Shown here piece by piece: positions 16,520-24,498 of a DNA stretch of 64,000 bases. Under the pieces are notes generated by a model that worked only from the letters and a program-made list of their open reading frames with translations, had not been told where the DNA came from and ran no database searches. Within the stretch, counting starts at the first letter, position 1. Each line of letters begins with the position of its first letter. The translations under genes were made by a program, and so were the position numbers. This DNA is from Pseudalkalibacillus decolorationis (lineage in GTDB: Bacteria > Bacillota > Bacilli > Bacillales > Fictibacillaceae), in assembly GCF_024609785.1 (NCBI RefSeq), contig NZ_JANHJQ010000017.1, forward strand, positions 39,173-103,172, in the 5' to 3' direction.

Positions 16520-17437
16520 CTACTCCTTAATAATACCCTGCTTGACTGCTGCTTTTCGGATACTTTCATAATCTTTATTGCTTGCTTCAGTGAATCCAGA
16601 AGCTCCAAAAGCATTTAAAATCTCTTTATCTTTAATACCCACGAAAATGGCCTGTAGCTTTTTAATCAGGTCATCATCCATGTTTTTATTGACTGCCCAT
16701 GGATATTGGAATAACTCTTCAGATTTCCAAATAACTTTCAGCTGCTCTCCATCCACCTTGCCAGAGTCAACAAGCTGATTGTAGATTGCACTATCAATCG
16801 CACCAGCTGTAACTTGTTTGTTCTGAACTGCTAATGCTGTTGCATCATGTGAACCGGTATAACGGACCGTTTTAAATTCGTGGTCATCCTTTGTTTTGAA
16901 TACACCGCGATCTTTAAGCTCAATACTTGGAATTAATGAACCTGATGTAGAATTTGGATCACCGAAAGCAAAGTCAACTTTCTTACTATCTTTGACCAAC
17001 TCATCTAGAGACTCATATGGTGAATCCTTATGAGCAATGATAAAGGAATGATAAAATGGCTCCCCATCAACGAGCTGTGTAATGATCGCTTTTGCTCCAC
17101 TCTTCTCATGAGCAATCACATACGTAAGCGGGCCAAAGAATGCCATATCGATTTTGTCATAGTTCATCGCTTCAACAACACCGTTGTAATCAGGATACGT
17201 TTCAACAGAAACCTCTCGATCCAATTTTTCGGACAAGAGCTTTTGCAGTTTATCCATTGCCCCCTGCATCTCACCTTCTGTTTGTGCAGGAATAACTCCA
17301 ATTGTTAACTTATCTTTATCTTTATCTTTATTACCTTCACCGCTTCCTTCATTAGATTCCATATCTTCGCCACCACCACACGCAACTAATGCGAGAAATA
17401 ATACGAAGACGACTAATAAACTACCCACTTTTTTCAT
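16520..17437 (-). CDS. PhnD-type substrate-binding lipoprotein
   Basis: A 305-residue extracytoplasmic binding protein of the phosphate/phosphite/phosphonate family. The N-terminal signal ends at a lipobox (LALVAC, Cys near residue 20), followed by a charged linker of Asp/Lys repeats. The anion-binding loop DPNSTSGSLIPS (about residues 154-165) is the PhnD/PtxB hallmark. I chose the ATG at 17435-17437, with GAGGTGAAAC ahead; a longer frame of 30 codons overlaps the previous gene. It begins 10 bases after the glycosyltransferase stop. The ligand may be an oxyanion such as a selenium compound, inferred only from the operon; phosphonate is the conventional guess. Confidence 0.88.
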   Translation of the reverse strand: MKKVGSLLVVFVLFLALVACGGGEDMESNEGSGEGNKDKDKDKLTIGVIPAQTEGEMQGAMDKLQKLLSEKLDREVSVETYPDYNGVVEAMNYDKIDMAFFGPLTYVIAHEKSGAKAIITQLVDGEPFYHSFIIAHKDSPYESLDELVKDSKKVDFAFGDPNSTSGSLIPSIELKDRGVFKTKDDHEFKTVRYTGSHDATALAVQNKQVTAGAIDSAIYNQLVDSGKVDGEQLKVIWKSEELFQYPWAVNKNMDDDLIKKLQAIFVGIKDKEILNAFGASGFTEASNKDYESIRKAAVKQGIIKE

Positions 17438-17447
17438 ACGTTTCACC

Positions 17448-18503
17448 TCATAATGTTTGATAGATCTGTTCATATTGTTTGATTTCACGATCCAGACTAA
17501 ACTTAGTACTAGCTTTTTGTTTGGCATGGTTTGAAATCTGCCGATACAGGTTCTTGTTTGATATTAATTGAAGGACATACTTCATAAACTCATCCGGGTT
17601 GTGATAAATAAACCCATCAACTTTGTCTTCAATTAAGCTTTCATTCCCTGCATTAGACCTTGCTATTACTGGCTTTCCTGCATTCATTGCCTCCATTAAG
17701 GTTAACGGTTGACCCTCTGAATGAGAGGTGTTGATTACAATATCTGCCCAATCATACAATTCGTACATTGAACTGAGCGGGACCCCTCTTATGTAATCGA
17801 ACCATGAATAGATTTCTTGATGCTTCCGAACTTCTTCATATACATCTTCTTCGAGCGGTTCTCCAACGATAGTAAATTTTAGCATAGGATAGCGTACTTG
17901 TAATAGTTTTAACGCTTCAAAAACACAAAAAACGTCCTTAACCGCTCGTAAACCTGCTGGAAGCAAAATATTAGGATACCCTTCTCTAAGTTTGAAAGAC
18001 TTTTGCTTAACCTTATCTGGGATCCACACACTTTGTGGAATGACAAACACTCGGTCTTCTTGGATTGGATACATACTCTTTAAGATATCTGCAGCTTCAT
18101 TAGTAAAAACGGTGACAGCATCTGCATTCGTAATGAGCTCCTTCATCTTCTTTCTTTGAAGATGATTATCAATATTTTGGTGAACATCAGTGCCTCCAGA
18201 GGTGAGAAGGTATGGTTTGTTGATTTGATAGTTATTTTCTTTCTGCCACGAAACAAAGCGGTAAAAGTGCAGAATATGAAGAATATCACAGTCATCCATC
18301 CGCTCTCTACTTCCATCGTTCCATGGATCTTCGGTATAAGCAAAAACTTCTACTTCATAGCCTTCATACTGGAGACCAGCGACAATTCGACGAGCTGTCG
18401 TTGAATTACCTCTCTTACTATACAAATAGGGTGTCCAAAAGGCTATTTTCTTCTTAGCTGCATCTATACTTCTCAAGTTTGTGTGGCACCCACTTTCGTT
18501 CAT
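17448..18503 (-). CDS. GT4 glycosyltransferase, SenB-like (candidate selenosugar synthase)
   Basis: A cytoplasmic GT-B fold, family-4-type glycosyltransferase of about 342-351 residues. The N-terminal half has KRGNSTTARRIVAGLQYEGY (about residues 28-47) and LTSGGTDVHQNID (about residues 101-113). The C-terminal half has LLPAGLRAVKDVF, then SEGQPLTLMEAMNAGKPVIA and AGNESLIED. The RGN-x-TA, GTD, LR-x-VKD and AGN-x-x-L blocks recall SenB, which makes selenosugar from selenophosphate and a UDP-sugar in selenoneine synthesis. It overlaps the end of selB and precedes the PhnD-like gene. The ATG at 18503 has a very close GGAG; a TTG at 18476 after GTGGGTG is a plausible alternative. No SenA-like partner is present. 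An ordinary glycosyltransferase remains possible. Confidence 0.75.
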   Translation of the reverse strand: MNESGCHTNLRSIDAAKKKIAFWTPYLYSKRGNSTTARRIVAGLQYEGYEVEVFAYTEDPWNDGSRERMDDCDILHILHFYRFVSWQKENNYQINKPYLLTSGGTDVHQNIDNHLQRKKMKELITNADAVTVFTNEAADILKSMYPIQEDRVFVIPQSVWIPDKVKQKSFKLREGYPNILLPAGLRAVKDVFCVFEALKLLQVRYPMLKFTIVGEPLEEDVYEEVRKHQEIYSWFDYIRGVPLSSMYELYDWADIVINTSHSEGQPLTLMEAMNAGKPVIARSNAGNESLIEDKVDGFIYHNPDEFMKYVLQLISNKNLYRQISNHAKQKASTKFSLDREIKQYEQIYQTL

Positions 18504-20379
18504 TCTCCATTCGAACGGTTATACCCAATTCGTCCATTCGTTCAAGAAACATTATGCAATACTTTCTTGATAGATCGAGGACTGATTTTGCATCTTGCAC
18601 TGTAAACATCTCAGGAACATGTTGAGAGAGTTTATCTATCGCTTCTGTAAAAACATCATAGTGCACAAATGTCCCATCATCTAGTACTATCGCGTTTCCT
18701 GTTTCGAGCAAATAGTTCTCAAGCTCAGTAAAATAATGTTCTGGAATCGATTGTTGATCAAACATCACTCTGAGTCCATCATGTTTGAACCCAGCACTTT
18801 TTAAGTTTTCAACGACATGGTTCAGTCGCTTTTCCCATTTTTCCGGGAAAGTAGGATTGTGGGCAGCGATTAGTATAAGCGGCCCATTTTTGTTTACCTT
18901 TTGTTTCTCGATTAGTAACCCTATGACATATTCAATCAACTGACTAGGATATGCCACTTTTAGTTCCTGAACGATTTCTGCCTTTTTCCGGCCCAACCTC
19001 ATTGGGAATTGGGAATGAAAGCCTTCAAGCTCACTTATGAATTTTTCGCTCATCTGATCTATTAATGTGCTCAATGTTAGGCTGTTTGTATTCACTGAGA
19101 CTACCTCGTTTTGTTCAATTAATGAGTCAACATTCTTATTAATTTGCTCGATCGGTTCCCCTATTTCTTTACTAATATCTGCAATGGTTGCAACCTTCAT
19201 TTTGTGGAGGGCATGTACAATTCTTTCTTCTGGTGTCCCCTCCTTTTTCTGTTCTAAAGCTTGGATCGTATCTTGTCCAAATTTATACTTACTTCCTTGA
19301 GAATCCAGTATCCATCCTCCACCTAACGTTTCTACTGGAGAGGGTCGTCGTAAAATAAACCGATCCCCTCTTAATACTGCAATAGGCTCATCAAGTCTGA
19401 TTTGGCAAAGGACTTCTTCTGTTTGCAATTCGGTAAGTTCATTACGATCAAAAAAGACAATGGTCCCCATCACTTCAGATGTTCCTGAATGAAAGTTAAC
19501 CCTTGATCGTTGTTTGAGAGGAAATTTAGGGGCATCCTTCACATTCAGCACAAGGTCAATCGTTTGCGTTAATTGAACCGCTTCATTTTTTGTCAAAAGG
19601 TTCCCTCGGGAAACCTCACTAGCGCTAACTCCACCAAGGTTTATTGCTGCACGCTGTCCTGCTTCTGAACTGTTCACGTCCTGTTTATGTACCTGTAATT
19701 GTTTAACCCTGACTGTTTTGTTTTGGGGTAGCAGGATGAGTTGATCACCAACATGCACAGTCCCGTCAAAGATAGTCCCTCTTACGATTGCTCCTTTTCC
19801 TTGTAATGTGAATGATTGATCAATTGGCATACGAAAAGGTGAGGACGCATTCCTTTTTGTTGTCTTAGGTAAGGCTTTTGTTAGTCCAACTCTTAATTCG
19901 TCTATACCAGACCCTGAAATACTGTCCGCAAAATAGAGTGGTGCATTTTCAAATACCGTTCCCGTTAATTCTAACTCTATATCATCTTGAACCAGCTCAA
20001 GCATCTCTGGATCTACTTTATCCTTTTTCGTAACAACTATTACCGCATGTTCGATCCCTAAATAATCCAAGATTTCTACATGTTCCTTTGTCTGTGGCAT
20101 GACACCTTCATCGCCTGCCACAACTAAAACAACCAGGTCAATACCAGCTACACCTGCGATCATTTGTCGAATAAACTTCTCATGACCGGGCACATCGATA
20201 ATTGAAGCTTTATGATCATTACCGAGTTCGATCGGTGCAAAACCTGGCTCAATGGAAATATTTCTTTCTTTTTCTTCCTTCAATCGATCTGTATCTATAT
20301 TCGTTAATGCCTTTGTTAAGGCGGTTTTCCCATGGTCTATATGACCTGCCATACCAATTGTAAAAAATGTATTGGACAT
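18454..20379 (-). CDS. selB: Selenocysteine-specific elongation factor SelB
   Basis: A 641-residue GTPase that carries Sec-tRNA(Sec) to UGA codons and binds the SECIS hairpin. The G domain shows GMAGHIDHGKTALTKAL (G1), DVPGHEKF (G3) and VTKKDKVD (G4). EF-Tu-like beta domains follow to about residue 340, then four C-terminal winged-helix repeats that read the SECIS. The length is normal for SelB. I chose the ATG at 20377-20379, preceded by AGGTGAGG; a longer frame starting at 20424 lacks a ribosome site. It is the first gene of an operon continuing into the SenB-like glycosyltransferase (50-base overlap) and a PhnDEC-type importer. Confidence 0.97.
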   Translation of the reverse strand: MSNTFFTIGMAGHIDHGKTALTKALTNIDTDRLKEEKERNISIEPGFAPIELGNDHKASIIDVPGHEKFIRQMIAGVAGIDLVVLVVAGDEGVMPQTKEHVEILDYLGIEHAVIVVTKKDKVDPEMLELVQDDIELELTGTVFENAPLYFADSISGSGIDELRVGLTKALPKTTKRNASSPFRMPIDQSFTLQGKGAIVRGTIFDGTVHVGDQLILLPQNKTVRVKQLQVHKQDVNSSEAGQRAAINLGGVSASEVSRGNLLTKNEAVQLTQTIDLVLNVKDAPKFPLKQRSRVNFHSGTSEVMGTIVFFDRNELTELQTEEVLCQIRLDEPIAVLRGDRFILRRPSPVETLGGGWILDSQGSKYKFGQDTIQALEQKKEGTPEERIVHALHKMKVATIADISKEIGEPIEQINKNVDSLIEQNEVVSVNTNSLTLSTLIDQMSEKFISELEGFHSQFPMRLGRKKAEIVQELKVAYPSQLIEYVIGLLIEKQKVNKNGPLILIAAHNPTFPEKWEKRLNHVVENLKSAGFKHDGLRVMFDQQSIPEHYFTELENYLLETGNAIVLDDGTFVHYDVFTEAIDKLSQHVPEMFTVQDAKSVLDLSRKYCIMFLERMDELGITVRMENERKWVPHKLEKYRCS

Positions 20380-20578
20380 GTCCTCACCTACCATCCTCAA
20401 GTTTCCTACTTTAACTTTATCCACTGAGGGTTATAGAATCAAGCAATTACAACTTTTAAGATGATATTGTTGACTATAGTACTCAACAATTTTTTACATA
20501 AAGCAGCTCGTTTCGATCATTTCTTTTATTCAGACGTTTCATTTAAAATTCTTTTTGGTCTCTATATTAGACTGACAC
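20380..20578. promoter_or_regulatory. selB upstream region with a perfect dyad
   Basis: About 200 bases of AT-rich DNA separate selB from the truncated selC copy. ATTGTTGA and TCAACAAT (20466-20490) form 8-bp arms around CTATAGTAC and are followed on the plus strand by six Ts. The dyad could be an operator for the selB operon or a hairpin. A TTTAA-N-TATATTAGAC stretch next to the truncated copy resembles the TTTAA-N-TATACTAGAC stretch before the full selC. Confidence 0.4.
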
Positions 20579-20642
20579 GGGCTGATTGTGTAGCTGGTGC
20601 TTACCTAGGTCTTCAAAACTTTTTGGGAGGCGCGTGCCGTCT
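20579..20642 (+). pseudogene. Truncated second copy of tRNA-Sec (5' two thirds)
   Basis: Sixty-one of 64 bases match the functional selC at 20788-20851: the 5' acceptor strand, D arm, anticodon arm with TCA, and most of the variable arm. Identity stops abruptly before the T arm, so no acceptor stem, T loop or CCA can form. One change turns an anticodon-stem G-C pair into G-U. It cannot be an aminoacylated tRNA but may be transcribed. Confidence 0.85.
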
Positions 20643-20786
20643 TAATCTAGTCATATCAAATATTTTTAGAGATTTGTAGGTTTTTGTGATTGTTCTTTAA
20701 GCACTTTATCTTGTATACTAGACCTTGTAAGTGATCAAGGAACCCTTTTGGACATGTCTGTAAAGACTGTTATATCAACATTCTAT

Positions 20787-20883
20787 GGGGCTGGTTGTGT
20801 AGCTGGTGCTTACCTAGGTCTTCAAAACCTTTTGGGAGGCGCGTGTCGTCTCTGGTGGGTTCGATTCCCACACAGTTCCGCCA
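20787..20883 (+). tRNA. selC: tRNA-Sec (anticodon TCA)
   Basis: A 97-nt tRNA with the long extra arm and extended acceptor of selenocysteine tRNAs. The anticodon TCA lies at 20822-20824 in the loop CTTCAAA. The T arm is GTGGG-TTCGATT-CCCAC. The 3' strand ACAGTTCC pairs with GGGGCTGG (seven good pairs, one mismatch), then the discriminator G and an encoded CCA. It reads UGA as selenocysteine with SelA, SelB and SelD from the same island. A possible promoter is TTGTTC-18-TATACT near 20689-20718. A terminator follows at 20893-20934. Confidence 0.95.
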
Positions 20884-20892
20884 ATACATACC

Positions 20893-20934
20893 CACTGAGA
20901 GGTCGGCTATAAGAGCTTGCCTCTCTTTTTGTTA
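20893..20934 (+). terminator. Terminator of selC
   Basis: GAGAGG ... CCTCTC with additional inner pairing, followed by TTTTTGTT, ten bases after the tRNA CCA end. Confidence 0.75.
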
Positions 20935-21016
20935 CCCAACAACCTAATTCGTTGAAAGGATAGGGATGTATCTTTCGTAAAAGTATACATAATAAATAAT
21001 AGGAGGAAGTAATCAA

Positions 21017-21334
21017 ATGAGCGTTCTGAAAACAAAAACGTTCTACTTGAAGAAAAGTGATCAAACGTTCGTGATTCGATCCGCAAAACCTAATGAGGCA
21101 TCTGATCTATTAACCTATACAAGAACGATTTTCAAGCATGAAAACAACCTGATTACAACAATAGAAGAATTTAGAAATGATGAAGACAAACAAAGGAAAT
21201 GGATTGATTCGACTAATGAGCATCCAGGCCACTTATTGATCATTGCTGATATAGAAGGTATAAAGAGAAAACAAATCAAACGTGAGGATGGCAGCTATGA
21301 GGACTTGATACAGATGGCTATTTTCTTTAAATAA
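21017..21334 (+). pseudogene. GNAT acetyltransferase with an internal deletion
   Basis: A 105-codon frame whose first 75 codons (FVIRSAKPNEASDLLTYTRT ... HLLIIADIEG) look like the N-terminus of a GNAT N-acetyltransferase. Its last 26 codons (KQIKREDGSYEDLIQMAIF) look like the extreme C-terminus. The middle, including the acetyl-CoA-binding Q/RxxGxG/A loop, is missing, and normal length would be about 165-180. The frame is preserved across the joint and AATAGGAGGAAG precedes the ATG, so a short peptide may be made, but it cannot be a working acetyltransferase. Confidence 0.7.
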
Positions 21335-21337
21335 GGA

Positions 21338-21376
21338 AGAGGACCGGGTCTGTATCTCGTACCCAGTCCTCTTCTA
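21338..21376 (+). terminator. Terminator after the GNAT remnant
   Basis: AGAGGACCGGGT and ACCCAGTCCTCT pair over a loop of about 11 bases, with a T-rich tail. Confidence 0.75.
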
Positions 21377-21391
21377 TTCAAATAGACGGCC

Positions 21392-21503
21392 GTTTTGAGG
21401 TTTTTTCAGCGATTCTCAGATTTTTACAGCCGTATTTTAGTGTTATCAGCCGTTCTCAACATTTTTCAGCTGAAACTTTGCGTTATCAGCCATTCTCAGC
21501 CAA
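21392..21503 (+). repeat. Degenerate ~20-bp tandem array
   Basis: About five imperfect units built on RTTATCAGCCRTTCTCAGC follow one another between the GNAT terminator and the 3' end of gbsB. They have no spacers of constant length, so this is not a CRISPR. Function unknown. Confidence 0.6.
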
Positions 21504-21541
21504 ACTCATAGTCTATGAAACTAATAATGGATATCAATCTA

Positions 21542-22750
21542 TTAAACTGTCTTTGGAGTTAGATCATAGCAACGGTTGTAGATCCACTTATAGCTTTCTT
21601 CATCCAGTTTACGTGGGTTACCAAACGTTTGCGGATCCTTCATCGCTTCCTTCGATAGACGCGGAATCATATCCTTTCCTACACCTTGTTCTTCAAGCGT
21701 TGGGATATCCATTTCTTCTACAAGGCTATATACTTCGTTTACGGCCGCTTTTGCTGCTTCGTCTTCGGACATACCATGTGTATTTACACCCATTGCTTGT
21801 GCGATTCGAGCGAATTTTGATGGTGTACCTTTCCAGTTGAATTCCATAACTGGTCCGAGCATTGCTGAAACACATTGTCCATGTGCGACTGGTTCAATTC
21901 CACCAAGCGTTTGTGCCATTGCATGTGCTGCCCCAGCAGACTCACTACCGTAAGAAAGCCCTGCAAGCATAGCTGCCTGTGCCATTCCATAACGTGCTTC
22001 AATATCATCAGGATTTGCATAGGCACGACGGATGTATTTTGAAACATACTCGATTGCAAGTAGTGCTACCGCATCTGTGATCGGTTGTGCAAAATGCATT
22101 GTGTAGCACTCAATCGCATGGGATAATGCGTCAACACCCGTCATTGCGGTGACATGTGGAGGCATAGAAACATGCAATTCTGGATCGATGATCGTCATGT
22201 GTGCCGCGATTAACGGTCCACCCGTGTTGAACTTGAATTCACGGTCTTCATCTGTAATAACTGCCCACTGTGTTACCTCAGATCCTGTACCTGCTGTGGT
22301 AGGGATTGTGGTCAGAGGTGGAATACGCTTAGTTAGTGGCTTCTTCCCTTCTGCCGCTTCATATTCCAATACAGACTCGCCATGTACTGCTTCTACCCCG
22401 ATTGCTTTTGCAGTGTCCATAGAGCTTCCGCCGCCAACCGCAATTAGTCCATCACAGTTTTCTTCTGTAAATACTTTTGAACCTTCATTAACGACCCGGA
22501 CTGGAGGGTTTGGTTCTACTTTATTAAATACAACGATCTCGATTTCTGCTTTTTCGAGTGTATCTGTTACGGGCTTCGTTACTCCTGCATTATAAATTCC
22601 AGGATCTGTCACAAGAAGTACTTTAGTAACGCCTAAATTTTTCACTTCTTCTCCAACGTGCTTAATTGCTCCGATTCCGTGCTTGATTACTGTCGGAATT
22701 TCAAATGTGTGTAACTTTGTCATGTGTTCAAAGTTCATGTTTAATGCCAT
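21542..22750 (-). CDS. gbsB: Choline dehydrogenase, type III (iron) alcohol dehydrogenase
   Basis: A 402-residue iron-dependent, NAD-linked alcohol dehydrogenase. With GbsA it oxidises choline through betaine aldehyde to the osmoprotectant glycine betaine. The NAD-binding loop is AVGGGSSMDTAKA (about residues 98-110) and TIPTTAGTGSEVT follows. Metal ligands are expected in MTGVDALSHAIECY (Asp/His, about residues 200-213) and GAAHAMAQTLGG with the downstream HGQC histidine. AAGGAGGAAG precedes the ATG. It lies 47 bases after gbsA in one unit. The substrate is assigned from the gbsA and gbsR neighbours. Confidence 0.92.
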   Translation of the reverse strand: MALNMNFEHMTKLHTFEIPTVIKHGIGAIKHVGEEVKNLGVTKVLLVTDPGIYNAGVTKPVTDTLEKAEIEIVVFNKVEPNPPVRVVNEGSKVFTEENCDGLIAVGGGSSMDTAKAIGVEAVHGESVLEYEAAEGKKPLTKRIPPLTTIPTTAGTGSEVTQWAVITDEDREFKFNTGGPLIAAHMTIIDPELHVSMPPHVTAMTGVDALSHAIECYTMHFAQPITDAVALLAIEYVSKYIRRAYANPDDIEARYGMAQAAMLAGLSYGSESAGAAHAMAQTLGGIEPVAHGQCVSAMLGPVMEFNWKGTPSKFARIAQAMGVNTHGMSEDEAAKAAVNEVYSLVEEMDIPTLEEQGVGKDMIPRLSKEAMKDPQTFGNPRKLDEESYKWIYNRCYDLTPKTV

Positions 22751-22797
22751 GATGATCTTCCTCCTTTAAGATGTAAAAAATTATTGATGGTAAATGA

Positions 22798-24273
22798 TTA
22801 TCCTTTAAACCAGTTCACTGGCTCAGGCTGATGATTTTCAAAAATGTGTTTCACTTCTGTATATTCTTCAAGTCCCTGCTTACCAAGTTCACGGCCAATG
22901 CCGGATTGTTTAAATCCGCCCCAGGGCGCTTGTGCAAAGTAAGGATGGAAGTCATTAATCCAAACCGTACCTAGGCGGAGATTACTTGCCACACGGTCAG
23001 CTTTTTTCGCATCTGTTGTCCAAACGGCTCCTGCAAGGCCATACGTGGTGCTGTTTGCCCGCTTCACGACCTCTTCTTCGGACGTAAACCGCTCAATGGT
23101 TAAAACAGGTCCAAAGATTTCTTCTTGAACGATTCGCATATCATTTTCACATTCTGTAAAAATCGTCGGTAGATAGAAAAAACCATCCTGCAGTACTGAA
23201 TCTTCAGGTCGTTTTCCACCGACGACAAGCTTTGCCCCTTCTTCTTTACCGATTTCTACATATTTTTCAACTTTTGCCCGGTGTTCTGCGGAAATTAATG
23301 GGCCAGATTCTGTATCTTTGTCAAAACCATTTCCCAGACGAATTTTTGAAGCACGTTCTACTAGTGCATCAACAAATTTGTCATGGATAGAGTCTTCAAC
23401 CAAAAGGCGTGACCCTGCTGAACAAACTTGCCCTGCATGAAAATATACTGCATTCAATGCTTGGTCGACCGCAGTTTCAAAGTCTGCATCTGCAAAGACG
23501 ATGTTCGGGTTTTTACCGCCTAATTCGAAGGCGATTTTTTTCATATTACCTGCTGCAGCGTTCATAATCTTACGCCCAGTCTCAATACCACCGGTAAACG
23601 ATACAAGATCAACATTGTGGTTTTCAACCATCTCCTGACCTACCGTTGCACCTGCGCCTAATACGAGATTAACAACACCTTTAGGGAAACCGACTTCCTC
23701 TAAGATTTGAGTCATTTTTACAGTGGTAAGTGGTGTGATTTCACTAGGCTTCATAATAATTGTGTTCCCTGCTGCAAGAGCGGGTGCAATCTTCCATGAT
23801 GCTTGTAGAAGTGGATAGTTCCAAGGTGAAATCTGTGTACAAACACCAACTGGTTCTCTTACCACTTTGCTGGATGACTTCGGAATCGGTGATTCAATAA
23901 TTTCTCCACCATCTTTATCAGCCAAACCTGCAAAATACCGGAACACCTCCGTAATGTCATCCATATCGGCAACACTTTCAGTGAGCGTTTTACCGGTATC
24001 CAAGCTTTCTAATCGAGCAAGTTCATCTTTATTCTCTTGAATCCTTTCAGCGACTTGAAAGAGCATATACTCTCTTTCATTTGCTGGAGTGGATGCCCAA
24101 TTGCCATCATCAAAAGCCTCTCTCGCTGCCTCGATCGCTCTCTTAGCATCACGGGTATCACCTTCCGTTGCAATTGCTACAACTTCTTGATTGAATGGAT
24201 TAATGATTTCGCGGGTTTTTTCAGATTCGGAATCGATCCACTGCCCGTTGATGAACATTTGTTGTCGTTCCAT
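22798..24273 (-). CDS. gbsA: Betaine aldehyde dehydrogenase
   Basis: A 491-residue NAD-dependent aldehyde dehydrogenase that converts betaine aldehyde to glycine betaine. The catalytic Cys is in HAGQVCSAGSRLLV (about residue 286), the general base Glu in FELGGKNPNIVF (about residue 252), and the cofactor loop is SFTGGIETGRKI. Several Glu/Asp-rich surface stretches suit a salt-tolerant cell. I chose the ATG at 24271-24273 because GAGGAGGG is five bases upstream; the longer frame starting at 24324 has no ribosome site. It is divergent from gbsR. Confidence 0.94.
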   Translation of the reverse strand: MERQQMFINGQWIDSESEKTREIINPFNQEVVAIATEGDTRDAKRAIEAAREAFDDGNWASTPANEREYMLFQVAERIQENKDELARLESLDTGKTLTESVADMDDITEVFRYFAGLADKDGGEIIESPIPKSSSKVVREPVGVCTQISPWNYPLLQASWKIAPALAAGNTIIMKPSEITPLTTVKMTQILEEVGFPKGVVNLVLGAGATVGQEMVENHNVDLVSFTGGIETGRKIMNAAAGNMKKIAFELGGKNPNIVFADADFETAVDQALNAVYFHAGQVCSAGSRLLVEDSIHDKFVDALVERASKIRLGNGFDKDTESGPLISAEHRAKVEKYVEIGKEEGAKLVVGGKRPEDSVLQDGFFYLPTIFTECENDMRIVQEEIFGPVLTIERFTSEEEVVKRANSTTYGLAGAVWTTDAKKADRVASNLRLGTVWINDFHPYFAQAPWGGFKQSGIGRELGKQGLEEYTEVKHIFENHQPEPVNWFKG

Positions 24274-24398
24274 CGAATCCCTCCTCGTTAAATTTGTTAA
24301 ATTTTTTTTTAACGTTTTGAACATTTTTCATGCTAACAGAGTTTATTTTTGAATGCAAATGTACAAGCTTTGTAGAGGGAACCGCTCAACTTACCAAT

Positions 24399-24426
24399 TT
24401 GACTTTAACTTTAAGACCTGTATCAT
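24399..24426 (+). promoter_or_regulatory. Possible gbsR promoter
   Basis: TTGACT (24399-24404), a 16-base spacer and TATCAT (24421-24426) lie in the gbsA-gbsR divergent region, which is otherwise AT-rich with several TTAAATTT-like stretches. Confidence 0.35.
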
Positions 24427-24498
24427 AAAGTATGTAAAATTTATATTTAACATTTTTTATAGACTTATTACCCTAAAAATAGAAAGGTGATTAAATCC

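Noticed and set aside
20579..20642. First selC copy as a second functional tRNA-Sec
   Set aside because: The T arm, 3' acceptor strand and CCA are absent, so no tRNA fold can form.
20461..20679. 72-codon open frame overlapping the truncated tRNA-Sec copy
   Set aside because: It has no ribosome site and runs through tRNA-like sequence; its peptide resembles nothing known.
21392..21503. Tandem units as a CRISPR array
   Set aside because: Units are imperfect and contiguous, without regular unique spacers, and there is no cas gene in the window.
22149..22595. Long plus-strand frames opposite gbsB and similar shadows elsewhere
   Set aside because: They mirror conserved genes on the other strand, lack ribosome sites and have no recognisable motifs.
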